From the NCBI RefSeq assembly GCF_014805625.2, contig NW_023998417.1, positions 8,804,343 through 8,868,342 on the forward strand: DNA of 64,000 nucleotides, written 5' to 3'. Shown piece by piece: positions 49,907-61,980 of the stretch. A model generated the notes under the pieces. The model did no database searches and was not told where the DNA came from. It was given only the letters and a program-made list of their open reading frames with translations. Source of the DNA: Glossina fuscipes (taxonomy: Eukaryota > Arthropoda > Insecta > Diptera > Glossinidae). The position numbers and the translations under genes were made by a program. Positions within the stretch are counted from its first letter, which is position 1. Each line of letters begins with the position of its first letter.

Positions 49907-52687
49907 TGCACACACATTTATTCACTCCGCGATACATTTACGCATCTACTTATTGCATGTATTTTCGTATAATCGTTTGTAATATTGTTTATGGATATTT
50001 GTGTTAATGGAATTTCATGCCTTAAAATCCTTAATAATAAGCACATGGTGGCTTCATATCAGTTAAGTATTGTTTAGTGCAATTTTTACCTGTTATTATA
50101 CGAGTTTGTATGTTGTGTGCGTGTGTGCGTATGTATTTGGCTGTGTGTGTTCTACACAATATTATTTGGTTTTATTGTACTTTTGATTTTTGCATTCCAT
50201 TGGGTTTTAGAGTAAGAATTTAAAGCGTTTTCTGTTTGTTTCACAGATAATGAGCTGAACGTATGACTTCATTTAAGATTTCAGCTGCTTGCCGTCGTTA
50301 TTAATAGAAAAAAATTTATGGTAGTTTTGACTAATGGAAAGGAAAAGGTTAGTATTTAAATCAATAAAACATTTCTGAAGCTTATGTTTTCTGCTTTTCT
50401 TCTTTGTAAAATTTTATCTGATTATTTATTTGTACGCCATTGAATAATATTAAGCATAAAGCAAAACATGCACAACAGTATCATCACACATTTTTTATTA
50501 TTCCAGAAGAAATGTACCCGGAGAGGTTGTAGCGGTTATTAAAAATATAACTATGAACTGTTCAAAAAGATATAGAAAGCTTGATTACTAAAAGGACATA
50601 AGGACAGGATTAGCAATTTCGTCACAGAAACCTTAATAAACGTTTTATAATAACGATGCGAGTGTATAATAAGTTTTTACCGCTTCGGTGTGTTTTTTTT
50701 TTTTAATATAATCAATTGCTCGGGAACATGTAACATGCAACACGATGATGGCAAAAAAAAAAGTGAGGAAAAAGGGAAAGAGTAGGCCGGAGTAGGCCTA
50801 TTGCGCATGTGCGCAGCCGACAACTTTTATGTCTTTATCTAATAGGCACTCACGATAAATGCAATCAAGTATGCTCGCGAAAACTTACTACCCTGAAAAC
50901 ACTGCCCGTAGTGGCGATTCTTATCAAATTTGCACAGATGACCAGGGGATCAAAATATGTTGGCAAAAAAGACTTAAGAGTATAGCTTTTGTTAGAATTA
51001 AACTCCTGGCTGCAAGAAAATCTGAACATGTAAGACGTACTACAAAGGAATTGCATTTGATTATAGATATGAAAACAATTCCTGTTCTCTCTGAATGAGT
51101 ACATTTGTTTATCTTACTAGAAGAGATAGAGATAGAGAGAGAGAGATAAAATATGGATCGTAAATTTTGATACTCCTCAACTGAACCGTTATCTTTGTAT
51201 ATATGCATATATCTGACACATCTTAAAACTAAACTTCATCGAACACTTATGAATGAATCTTTTTTAGTCCGACTTGCCTTAAACCAAGTTTAGTTTTCAA
51301 TTGATTATTAACCGTCTTGTAATCTTCTGAACCATGAATTTGCCTTTGAAATCATTGGGATTTCCCATTGTAATGCCTCCTTGCAAATGCGGACTCTTCG
51401 AAAATGAATGCTTTTGTCCAAGGCCCAAAAATCGATGTGAATTTTTCCGATATACACTGCAGAAGAAATTTAGCGTGAGTTCTCTCTGCGAATGAGTAAC
51501 CCTAAAGAGCCCAGAGGTGATTACGACTGTCCACGACTGTCAGATGGAGACACGCACATAGATACGCGCCCGTCTCTAGCGAAGTTGCAATTAAATACGG
51601 CGATAGATTACACTCACAATCACGCCTGCAATGGCAACAAATTGCAGCTTGTAGGTAATAGCGGATATCGGTCTAAAATATGGTATAACCAATGATCAAA
51701 ACTGTCACGCCCTGCATTCAACGAATAGAAATGGATATAATCAAATATGACGTCAGATGGGTAAAAATATATTAATTTACGATTTGTAAAACAAACACTA
51801 CTAAAACTTGGCCATCAAGTCTCTACGGAAGGTTATTTAACATATCACGTAAAAAAATTTTGCGTCGGCAAGAACTTACACAGCCATAATGTGCCAACAT
51901 CTTTAGCTATTTGGTCAAAAATGTCAATGATCCGAAAAATCACTCATTCACTCCTTTCATTTAATTGCACTTTACATTTTGTTTCGTAATTCTCTTATTG
52001 TTTTGAATTTGTTGCCGTACTATTGTTGTGAAAGATGAAAAAATGTGCTAACAAAACTGCACATTTGGATCCATTTAAAATATCACTTTAGTCAAGTCAT
52101 TAATGATATAATTATAGTTATTCGTACAATGAGCATGTGCAGCGGCACCATTGTTATACATTTGAAAATAATTTTTAAAAGATTTTAAGGTCAATTCATT
52201 ATTAAATATATGTTCAAATTTCATATCTATATAAATGAGCAAAAATAATAACAAAGCAATTGTTTTGCGACATACATGGATATAATCAAAGAAGTACTGG
52301 GCTCACTATAAGAAGTTGTGTTAGCGTTAAACACAATCTTTATGAAATCTCAACACAATAAAACTAAAGCAAGAAAAAAAGCATCACAAAACATCATAAT
52401 TAAGAACTGCAGCAATTAAAAAACAAAGCAAGCGAAGAACAAAATAGAGAAATCTGCAAGCAACGCAAAGCGCAAAGCGGCCACATGCACACATCATCAG
52501 CATGCATGTTGGGGGGACAAATACCATTCCGCGCATTTTTTCTTTTTCGTTTTGGAAAAAACCCCAATGAGTCATCAGCAGAGAGGTTCAGGTTTAAATT
52601 AAAATAAAACATAGCATGCATCTTAATGTAAATAAAGAAAAAAACAAAAGCACTGAACGTGTACATAAACGCGCGTATATCGCATAA

Positions 52688-52690
<3 letters not shown>

Positions 52691-52718
<28 letters not shown>
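52691..52718. repeat. (TA)n microsatellite
   Basis: Fourteen TA units, followed by a second short TA run after ACA. Confidence 0.9.
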
Positions 52719-52724
<6 letters not shown>

Positions 52725-54155
52725 TATATACACAATAAAAATCTCATCAAGTAAAGTCTAAACGATAAGATTTAAACTCATTCGTTACTAAGTTTACTGC
52801 TCTATTTCCCTAAGCTTCCTAACTCATTAGAAAAAATTAAGAGCATTATGAGAGAGAGAAAAAGAGAGTGTGTATGCGTGTGTAGAGAAAGTTTTTATGT
52901 CCATTACTCAAAGAGGCTTTATTTCATATAAAAAGCTCAAGAGTTGAAAATTATATTGCATCTAGTTGGAATTTCCCAAATGCTATTTAGGAATTTTCTA
53001 GCATGTTAGATTTCTTTTGATAGCATATATTTCGTAGATATATGCGATAGATTTTCTTTCTCTCTTTTTTTCTGTGTTTTACTACATTTTCTCTCTTCTG
53101 TTCATTTTGTTTACTTTTCATTGCCTATGGTTTTGTTTTCAAGTTTTTATGGTTTGCATTATTTCCATTTTGTTTTTTTTTTTGCCTTTCTTATACACTT
53201 TTTCTTATTATCAAGTCAAAATCTACTGGAAACTTTAGAGTTACCGAATTATAAAAAAAAAAATTCATCGTAGTGTTTAAAAGATATATTGCAATCAAAT
53301 TAGAAATCCACGAAGGTTGAAACCTTTTTTTTCTTCAGGAAGGGTATATCTATATATTTTAAAATATATATATTGGAGAATCTGCCTTCCACACGACATA
53401 AGTTGGAGACAAGTTTTTGTAAAAACAAAAAAAACGGACTTCTCTGGTTAACGATAAATATTGGCCAGTATTTTCTATGGATGCTTCTAACTAATATCTA
53501 TAGAGCATATCTATAGAGAATCGAAATTTCAATCATTTGTCAGAAATTTGTAAGTTTTGCCATAAATTTATCTTTATATGTTATATATTTTATTATTGAA
53601 GTAACGAAAATAATATTTAAATTTTTTAAAAATACAACGGACAACGTTTGTTTTTTTGCTACAATCCGTTAATTTTACGGTGCAGAAATTTCATTCTCTT
53701 TATGTCAAGTGCATATCTATATTCATCTTCGGTAAATAATATTATAAACAGTTAAAAGATACTTTATCTTTTTTTTTTTTTTTGGTGCTTTTTTTATTTA
53801 CTACACACATTAACGTTGAAATGAAGCAATTTTCGTTTTCTGTTATGCATTCCGATTGTAGTAAGTTTTTATTTTAGTGTGGCATCCACGTTTGCTTCTA
53901 AATCGTCTCCCACGGGTTTTTTTTTTTTATTAAAACAAGTAAAATTCCAGAAGTGATTTACGTCATCCTAGTTGACGCTGTAGTAGACATTACAACACTA
54001 TACACGTTCAAAATACAAATTTTTAAATATATGTCCATTTTTAGCGAAATTTTTTTTAGGTCAAGTGCTCCCAATTGGAAATTATATTTAGTAAATTAAA
54101 CAACTCTATAGCTTACAAAGTTATATAAAACTCCACAACCTATAGAGTTATATAT

Positions 54156-54284
54156 TGTCGTCGGTTCAAATCTTAAGTGCGCTAGGGTTTTGTGTAAAGG
54201 CGATAGCGTCAGTTGTTAGTGCTTTAAGACTTCAGACCTTGAATTTATTTCTTCTAGCTGAATTAATTACAATAATAATAATAT
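54156..54284 (+). repeat. tRNA-derived SINE copy D, 5'-truncated, with AATAATAAT tail
   Basis: Begins inside the B-box (GTCGTCGGTTCAAATCTTAAGTGCG) and keeps the whole body: TTAGTGCTTTAAGACTTCAG, TGAATTTATTTCTTCTAGCTGA, then ATTACAATAATAATAAT. It matches the 3' half of copy A closely. 5' truncation with a preserved tail is usual for LINE-driven insertions. Confidence 0.75.
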
Positions 54285-54858
54285 TGATATATAGTATATA
54301 TAGATGCATATATGTATGTAGACTTTCGAATTTTCTTGATTGATCTTGTTAATTTTATTGTATAAATATGTGTGCATATGTATATACATAACATACTTAT
54401 GCGTGCACTTACGCGTGGAAGCTTGTGTATATATATTTGTGTTCATTTTATACACTTTTTCATTGAAGTTGTGTATTGCTGTTTCCTAATTGAAGCGAAA
54501 CTATTATCAGACATTAAGAATAAATTTTGGAAATTCTTCTATAACCGGCTATAGGGTGCAATCTTCATAGCAATTGTGTAATGAAACCAAACGAAACTAG
54601 TAGTAAAACGTAAACCGAAAATACTATTATCATGTCGAAGGCAAATGACAAAAACAAAAATAACAGAAGAAAAAAAAAACAGCAGAAACACCATGCAGGT
54701 TAATAATGTTGTTGTTATTGCTATAATACACTGCTTTGGGAATAAATGTAATGCAAATAAGACGAGAAAAATGAAAGAAAGAAAAAGAGAGACAAAGAGA
54801 GCGTAATCCTATGGTATTGTAGAATAGACGGGGAATACGAATATTTAATAAATGTACG

Positions 54859-54888
<30 letters not shown>
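54859..54888. repeat. (TA)n microsatellite
   Basis: About fifteen TA units after GTACG. Confidence 0.9.
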
Positions 54889-54890
<2 letters not shown>

Positions 54891-55844
54891 TGTATGAAAT
54901 GTAGGAACAAAGTTTATGGAATTTAGTTATTTTTCGATTTTCAGTTAAAACCTAAACGACATAACGCGCTTGCAAACAAATTTTTGGTACATGCTCAATA
55001 AAATACACGAAAAAGTTGTTATAAAATGAAACAATGAATATAATGAGAAAACACAATTTGCCTATAAAGAAAATATATTTTGAAAAAAAGTGTGAACGAT
55101 AAATAAAAACGTGACGTGTGTGACGTGATTTAAATTGTTTTTTTTTTTTTTTTGCTTATATATTTTCTATAAATTGCGTAGTTTTGTTCATTACAATAAC
55201 ACAATAATTGCGGCCTTTAAAAAAAAAAAAGAAAAAGAGCAAAATCAAATTGAAATAAAGGATAGAGAAACACATTTGCCTTGTGTGTGTGTGTTTGTAT
55301 GTTTGTGTATGTTATTATAAGTAACAATAAAACGTATAGTTTTCTACAGTATTTTGTAACTTTTATCTGTTTCTTGTTTTTTGTAAAAGCGGGTTCAAGT
55401 ACGTTCAGTTGTTGATTATAGTTGCTGACGTCTAACCAATCAAAACATCTAAATACGTGCCTACGACGTACAAATAGGCAGACTTGACATAAATAGTAAA
55501 AGAAATATTTTGAATTGCATATATATGTGTGTTTGCTTACTTACATGCCTGAACACGTTTGATAATATGTTAATAAAAAGTTAAAAAAAAACAACAACAA
55601 CAAAATTATGCAGTGTAGATAATGAAAGATTAAAAACGTATTAAATTGCAAAAATACGAACGATATAACGAGTACTCGCAAATATCTACAAAACAAAGAA
55701 AATTGAAAAAGATATTAATTGCAAAAAATTGTGAAACTACTTTTTTTCCCCCGATTTTCTTTTCCGAATTGTGCTGATTTTGTACAAAAGTAAATAATAA
55801 TTGAGAGGTTTCGCTCAACTCTTCGTATCGTTTTATAATCATCG

Positions 55845-55869
55845 CACACACACACACACACACACACAT
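55845..55869. repeat. (CA)n microsatellite
   Basis: About twelve CA units. Confidence 0.9.
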
Positions 55870-56580
55870 ACCAAAAACAATTCCCCAATCTCTCTGCTTC
55901 TCCAAAAGACGGGTGTTTGGAATGCTCTCAGTCTGTGTACTGTCTCAATTGTTCTTCGCATAATAAACATATGTCAGCTTGCGAGCAAGAGAGTGTGGTG
56001 TTCAAGTTTTTTCTTTTTTTTTTTTTCAAATGAGCAACTGTTGGTTTGGCTTTTTATTGTACTCCTTGGTCTTTTTTGTTATTGCCGTTATATCGATAAG
56101 CACATGATTTTTGCAAATTCTCGCCTCTTTCTCAACACATTTTATTGAATTATTTAATAAACATTGATTTTCTTCATTTCATTCTTACGTTCTTTGTTTT
56201 TCATAAAAAAACAACAAAAAAAAAAAAACAACAAAAATTATTGCAATAGCTATGAGTTTTTTTTTTGTGTAAATATATGAAAATTTGTTTCTAGAATTGT
56301 AACTAATCGGTGAAGTGTAAAAAAAAAAGTGTCTTTTTTTTTCTTGTTATTTGTTTTTGGTTACCAGTAAATTATAAACAAATTCAACCACAAACTGCTA
56401 TTGTAAGGTGTGTCTTGAATATTTTTAAAGCTAAAATATAGGCAAAAAGAATGGTTGTGTTTTTTCGTATAATGTATGTAGATGAAAATTGTAGTAGCGG
56501 CGTGTAGACTTCAAAAATTTACTTCCGAAATATTAATAATTACCTTTCGCCACGCGTTTCGCTCATATTAGTTCGTAAAT

Positions 56581-56823
56581 ATGAAAATCAAAGTGGATGC
56601 AACGAATATTTCTAAATTAAAAGTTAACGATAAAATGCCACAAGTGTCTGCTGCCCATCATCATGATGTTGGAGACATGGAATTAGTCGACACGGTCTCC
56701 GACTTAGATGATAAAGAGAATTTGGTATCGTTAAAAGCTCAAGAAGATGATTCCTTTGATATTTTACCACATTTAATAACAACAACAACAAGTACAACTA
56801 CAACAGCACGTAATAATCTTATC
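56581..56823 (+). CDS. second alternative first coding exon of the same long gene (kayak/Fos is the leading guess)
   Basis: The ATG at 56581 (an in-frame TAG 12 bases upstream, so a true start) opens 81 codons ending AAT CTT ATC, then GTAAGTTAA: a strong phase-0 donor with an immediate stop if unspliced. The peptide begins MKIKVDATNISKLKVNDK, has an acidic middle (DMELVDTVSDLDDKENLVSL), EDDSFDILPHL, and a short Thr-rich run. Composition and codon use look coding, not repeat-driven. The donor octamer GTAAGTTA and phase equal those of the exon at 37497-38105, so both can join the same downstream exon, which must lie right of 64000. The short lysine/valine N-terminus reminds me of a fly Fos isoform, but I cannot verify this. 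Another transcription factor with alternative starts is possible. Confidence 0.7.
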
Positions 56824-59800
56824 GTAAGTTAATATTAATTCTATTCTCCATTTTGCTTTATTTCTTTTTGTTTCAACATTTTTTTTTGCATCTCAATAAA
56901 CTAACTGGCGCAAATGCTTATTACATTAACAACAACGCAATATCGCGCTCAGGCACCACTCGAGTACAAAATGTGTTTAATTAAAATAAGCGAGACAGCA
57001 ATATTCTTCATAAAGTAAGTTTTGCATACACATCAGCTAACCATGCGTTAAATACTTTTTTGTGCTACGTTGAAGTGTAGTGTAGGGTATTATAAGCGCG
57101 TTTTTCATTGCTAGTTGTGTTAAAAAGCAAAAAGTGCTGAGGTTGCACATGTACGTTTATCTCACGGATTTGGATTCCCGCGTTTAGTTGAATGAATATT
57201 TGCAAAATAAAACAACAAAAAAAGCTATCACCAACACTAGAAGAAGAAGAGGTGCTTTTGTTTTATTTGATTTTTATAAATTAAAAGATTTCGCGTAGAG
57301 AGAACCTATACTGTTTAACGGAAATTACTGAAAAACCCATGGACCATTAATATAAAAATTGTCAAATAAGGAAATATTTGAGGTGGATGTGTCTGGAAGA
57401 AGAAATGTTTACATGTTCTAAAGAAGGCCGGGAATTCTTTACGCCGGCAATGTCATAGAAAGAAAAGACGCCGACGTAATTTCACTCTTGATTTGAGAGT
57501 CCTGGCTACTACAAAAGGCAATACCGCTTCTCAGCAACGACAATTCATATTTTGTGGACATTCAATCATAATTGATATTTAATGTAACAGTTTTTCAGAC
57601 ATATATGACCGAGGGTAAAAGTCGACTAACCCGTCAGATCTAAGAAGAGGAATAATGGAGAATTTATGTGCATATGTTTAGCATTTTATCCTTTATAAGC
57701 ATTTTGTGTTGCATAGAAAATAATAAAAATAACTTGTCGCCTCGAACTTTGACGATAAGTAGAGCGATTTCAAATCGATCGTTTTGAGGATGGAAGAATT
57801 CAATATAAATGTTCGCTACAAAGCTACAATTAGTTTAGGTAAAGCACAACAAAATAAGTATTCTATTTTATTTTTATTTCGATTAAAATTTAACGATTTA
57901 ACGCGACTCATAAACTGTATTAAAAAAAAACAAAAAAGTACAAAAACTTGTTATTTTCTCATACAATCTTTGTTAAAGGTTATACTACATATTATCGCGA
58001 ATTTCTATACCCCACATACCCTTTTTGTATAGAAGTTTTTCCGCTCTTCTGCTCTCTTTTGCTCTTATCACTATTCACTGTGCACAGTTTATAAAATAAT
58101 TCTTAATAAAAAAAAAAATCGTAAATTAAAAAATAAATTAATTGAATTTTATTGCATTACATGTACGTTTGTGCTTTTCTGTTAATCGATTGATACCCGC
58201 TGCTCTGTTGCTCTATTGTTTAGTATTTTTTTTTTGTTTCTTTTTTTTTACGCTTTGTTTCTCTATTTAAACGCAGTGTTGCAAATATGCTTTTGAATTT
58301 TAATTCATATTTTTATAATTCTAAATACGTACGTACCTGCCATAATATAATAAATTTTTGTTTCATAAAGCCACGATTGAACACATTTAAAACCTTATGC
58401 GATAGCGCGTCGAATGATCACATTTTTTTTTTTTTTTTTTCGTATTCTTTTTATTTGCAATTATCGTTTAATTTTCGGTTTCCTTTTATCACATATTTAT
58501 CTGCAGGTTTTATAATTCATTTTGTTTCTCCAATTGGAATTTTTGTATTTACTTTTTTTGACATTTCGTGTAGAGAGCAAAAGTAAATATTCCTTTGGTT
58601 TCTCTCTCTTTTGCTCTCTCTCGTTTTTTGTTTACTTTTGTTTTATTTCATGCGAGTAGTTTTGTTTTTCTTTCACATGTACATATTTCTGTCAGTACTT
58701 TCTTCAATTAAGAGGTCAAAGTACACTCTTGCGCCCAAAACGGAAATATTCGCTTACTCGCAAATTAACTTGAAAGCTATGGAAAATTAACCTTTCGCAA
58801 GATTAGCGAAAAGAAAGTTTCTTTTGTTGCTTACACAATCCGAAAATGTTAAGCATCTCTCTTATATTATTCTAGTAATGTTATTATATTTAGTTAAGTG
58901 ATAAATATATCGCGCAATGTCATGTAATACAATGATTTAATTGACATATTGAGGCTGTTATTACAAGTTTGGGAAAACTCTAGGGAAAGGCAGCAAATAT
59001 TTGTTGCTCGTTCTACTCCGTTTTTTTGTTTATTTTTAATGAGTTAAACTTTAACGTATTTGTGTTTTTAAGGAAATGTATTTTCAAAGCAAGTTATTTT
59101 TAATTTGCGATAGATATAAAGTTCACGTTTTCATAACCTTTATGAGAAATTACTTTTTCATATTTTGCTCTCTAAAATACGAAAATATTTTTAATGAGTT
59201 TCCGACAAAATAATTGAAGAAATTTTTTAAAATTTATAAAAAGAAAAGAAAAAAATTAATAACAGTTGACTTGCTTATGATTGAAAATTTCATAAAAATG
59301 AAGTTACTTACGGCTTATGTCTATCTCCGCTGAACGGGTTTTTCTTACATCCCTCAATTGAACAATCGTCTTCCTATTCTGCCAGTGAATGTTTGCAAAA
59401 ATTTTTAAAATTGCTATCCGCAGGAAATCATAAGAAATTTTATTTTCGACATAATGGCATTCAATTTTTTTTTAAATCTGCTTAACTTTTTTGGCGGTGG
59501 AGTTTTTAACTTTCTGCTTCATATTTTTCAGAGTTGGGACTCTAGCAAGGGTAAAGACGAGTACGCCTACAGACAGAGAAACATGTTTAATTCCAGCACA
59601 TCTGGATGCTGCAAACCGGACAATTTTGACTTCATATAGGAGTCTTTGTCAGCTATGAAAACAATTTTCGTATACCAGCAGAGTGTGTTTGCCAATTGCG
59701 AAGCGAAGTTAGGGCTTCTGTCTTCTCATGACACTTTAAGCAAACGCGTTCATGTTTGAGAGAAGTTAAGAAATAAAAGAATGTACGTACCTTGAGACAT

Positions 59801-61867
59801 ACAAATCTCTTGCTCTGCATTTTCTATGCGGAGCACATTAAAGAAAAAATCCTGCAGTCTGTGTCTTAAGGGATAACAAACACAAACAAATTGTCACTAA
59901 TAAAAAATTCGATCTCTACGCTCTATATATTATTTCAATTAATAATCACTTCGGATTTCTTTCTTCTTTAATTTGCTTTTTGCATTCCTCTTGTATATAC
60001 CCATCGCATAGAGGTAATTACATATATTGGCATTGATGTCAACAGATAATATGTCGCATAGCATATAACTTTTTAATGTAAAATTATTTAATTTATTTAG
60101 CAACAAGGTCAAGGCTTCAAATATAAAATCGTGAAATAATAAACAACAAAAGTATACACAAAGCGAATACATATCGCATACAAAAGCGAAAATGTCAATA
60201 ATTACAACAACAACAATGAAAAAAAAAAAAAAAAACAAAATTTAGATTCACATATGTATGCGTGCACACACATCAAAACATATATGTGACAAAAGTCACG
60301 ATTATATGATAAATGCAATCGAAAAAAACATAAATAAAGCATTAAAAATAAAAAAATATAAAAGAATTGAAAATACGTAAAAAAAAAAACTGGTCAACTT
60401 ATAATTAAAAATTAAATTTATATCCATCGAAAATTCTACACCCACTTCAAAATATTGTCTTTACACACATGTATACGTACATATATAATCATCGCATGTA
60501 TGTCATACTTTTTAATTTGGAAACATTGCCGAGTTTCGATAATAAAGCATTGAACTGAAATTTCGCGCGTTACCGGTTCCATTGAATTGAATTGAATTGA
60601 ATAGAATTACATTTATAATCGAATCAGAAAATTTGTATGTAGGTATGCGCATTATATTCCTACCGCATAATTAACGTCGGCAAGAGCACTCCTTGCAAGG
60701 TCAACTATTAAATATTAGCAGAGAGTTGGTGGATTCATTTTTTTTTTTTTTTTTTGTTGGTTATAGTGACATCATTCGAGTTAAATATTTAAAATGTAAT
60801 AAAATTTATAGCAAGAGAGAACAATCAACAAAACTGTATTCGCCTTAAGGCGACGATTATTTGACTATACCCATGACCTCAAACATCTAGATTATAATTT
60901 CAAAATAATTAAACGTGAGAACATAAGTTGATCATCCGGCAGAATATCTACAATGGCTTTTCAGAAGAATGTTTCTTATGTTTACAAAGTTTTGTTTATT
61001 GTTGTAGATATCTTTGTAGACGTTTGACGCTCGTTTCCAAATTTATTCTATGGTCATCAACCGTGGATGCCATAGGCTAAGTTTTAATATTCTAAGCCGT
61101 GAAAACGGGAATCTTTCATCGACCATGATGACCATTAGATTGACAGGAGAAATCGATGTCAAATCGTATGACGATCAAGAGTAAGGCACAGACGGTGCAA
61201 AGTAAACTCTTGTTTATATATATATTTTATTTATTTACTGATCTATCCAAGTCGATTGAGATCATTTCCCATTTCATTTTTTAGTTGAAAGCGGAAAATA
61301 TTCTTATAACAAATCAGATCACGATGTGACTTTCAGTCACTTATGATTACCATGAAAATAATTTAACTATTACTGCTTTTGTTTATTCTCTCTTATCATT
61401 AACAATCTGCGGATAGGTTGGTGACTTAAAGGAAGAGAGGCAGTAGTCTTTGTAAATGTTTGAAAATGGACATAACATGCCCAGTGGTGCTTGTAGGTTA
61501 AAGGACCATAAAGCACTATAAAAGCACTAAAAAACGACAAGTCGCGGTAATGTGTTGTACATAACTCCTGGACGAGTGCTTGGAAACGCTGAGAAAGCTC
61601 TGCAGTCTCGTTAAAGGATTTAAATGTTGGACAAATTTCTTTCATCTCTGCGGGACATATGGCCGGGATTTTCCTATATATATAAGCATAACATAGCTCA
61701 ATTTACTCCGACGCTCAAGGGTATCGACACTTTTGGACACACTTTCGCCGCCCATGAGAATCTGAACCATTCATTGTATGTGAGTGGGGGGCCCCCAAGC
61801 AAAGTTTGAAGGCTTTCGCCTTTGCTTGCGTTTTATATCTGATTTTGAGCAAATATAATTTTTTTCT
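56824..61867 (+). other. intron downstream of the second first exon, non-coding
   Basis: It starts GTAAGTTAA. CT/TCTCTC-rich stretches at about 58027-58060 and 58594-58630 resemble GAGA-factor sites in reverse. T runs lie at 58224-58250 and 58424-58440; poly-A at about 60219-60235. A GAATT repeat (TTGAATTGAATTGAATTGAA) lies at 60582-60601. The frames at 57784-58032, 58287-58586 and 59454-59639 show no domain or matching phase. Confidence 0.45.
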
Positions 61868-61980
61868 AGCTAGCATCTAAGCCTCTCGGCTTTATTAAAA
61901 AGTCTACCGAACTTGAGATTTGAACCCACGACCATTAAAGTTGAAAGTCGAGACTTTTGCCTACTCGGCCACTCAGGCGG
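61868..61980 (-). repeat. tRNA-derived SINE copy E, 3'-truncated
   Basis: On the minus strand it begins CCGCCTGAGTGGCCGAGTAG (A-box TGGCCGAGTAGGC), continues AAAAGTCTCGACTTTCAAC, then B-box GGGTTCAAATCTCAAGTTCGG and the body start TTTAATAAAGCCGAGAGGCTTAGATGCTAGC. It has the best-preserved tRNA-like head of the five copies. The tail half is missing. Confidence 0.75.

Larger units (their letters stand above)
48350..54155. other. non-coding region
   Basis: No supported exon. An AC array lies at 49881-49906, long T runs at 49211-49230 and 49480-49510, a GATAGAGA tract at 51124-51147 and a TA array at 52691-52718. The mixed-composition stretch 50780-51700 contains two domain-free frames (50859-51098 and 51492-51695). 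Confidence 0.45.
54285..56580. other. non-coding flank and probable promoter side of the second first exon
   Basis: TA array at 54859-54888 and CA array at 55845-55869; poly-A and poly-T runs near 55139-55153, 55220-55230, 56216-56228 and 56332-56342. The frame at 55801-56148 spans the CA array and a T run and is not convincing. The 60 bases before 56581 are GC-richer (CGCCACGCGTTTCGCTC) and may hold the leader; I see no clear TATA box. Confidence 0.4.

Noticed and set aside
57790..57838. Possible short start exon MEEFNINVRYKATISL before GTAAAG
   Set aside because: Its donor is in phase 1 and so does not fit the phase-0 junction of the two supported start exons.
59454..59639. 61-codon frame MAFNFFLNLLNFFGGG
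   Set aside because: Phe/Leu-rich reading of T-rich DNA with no domain and no fitting splice site.
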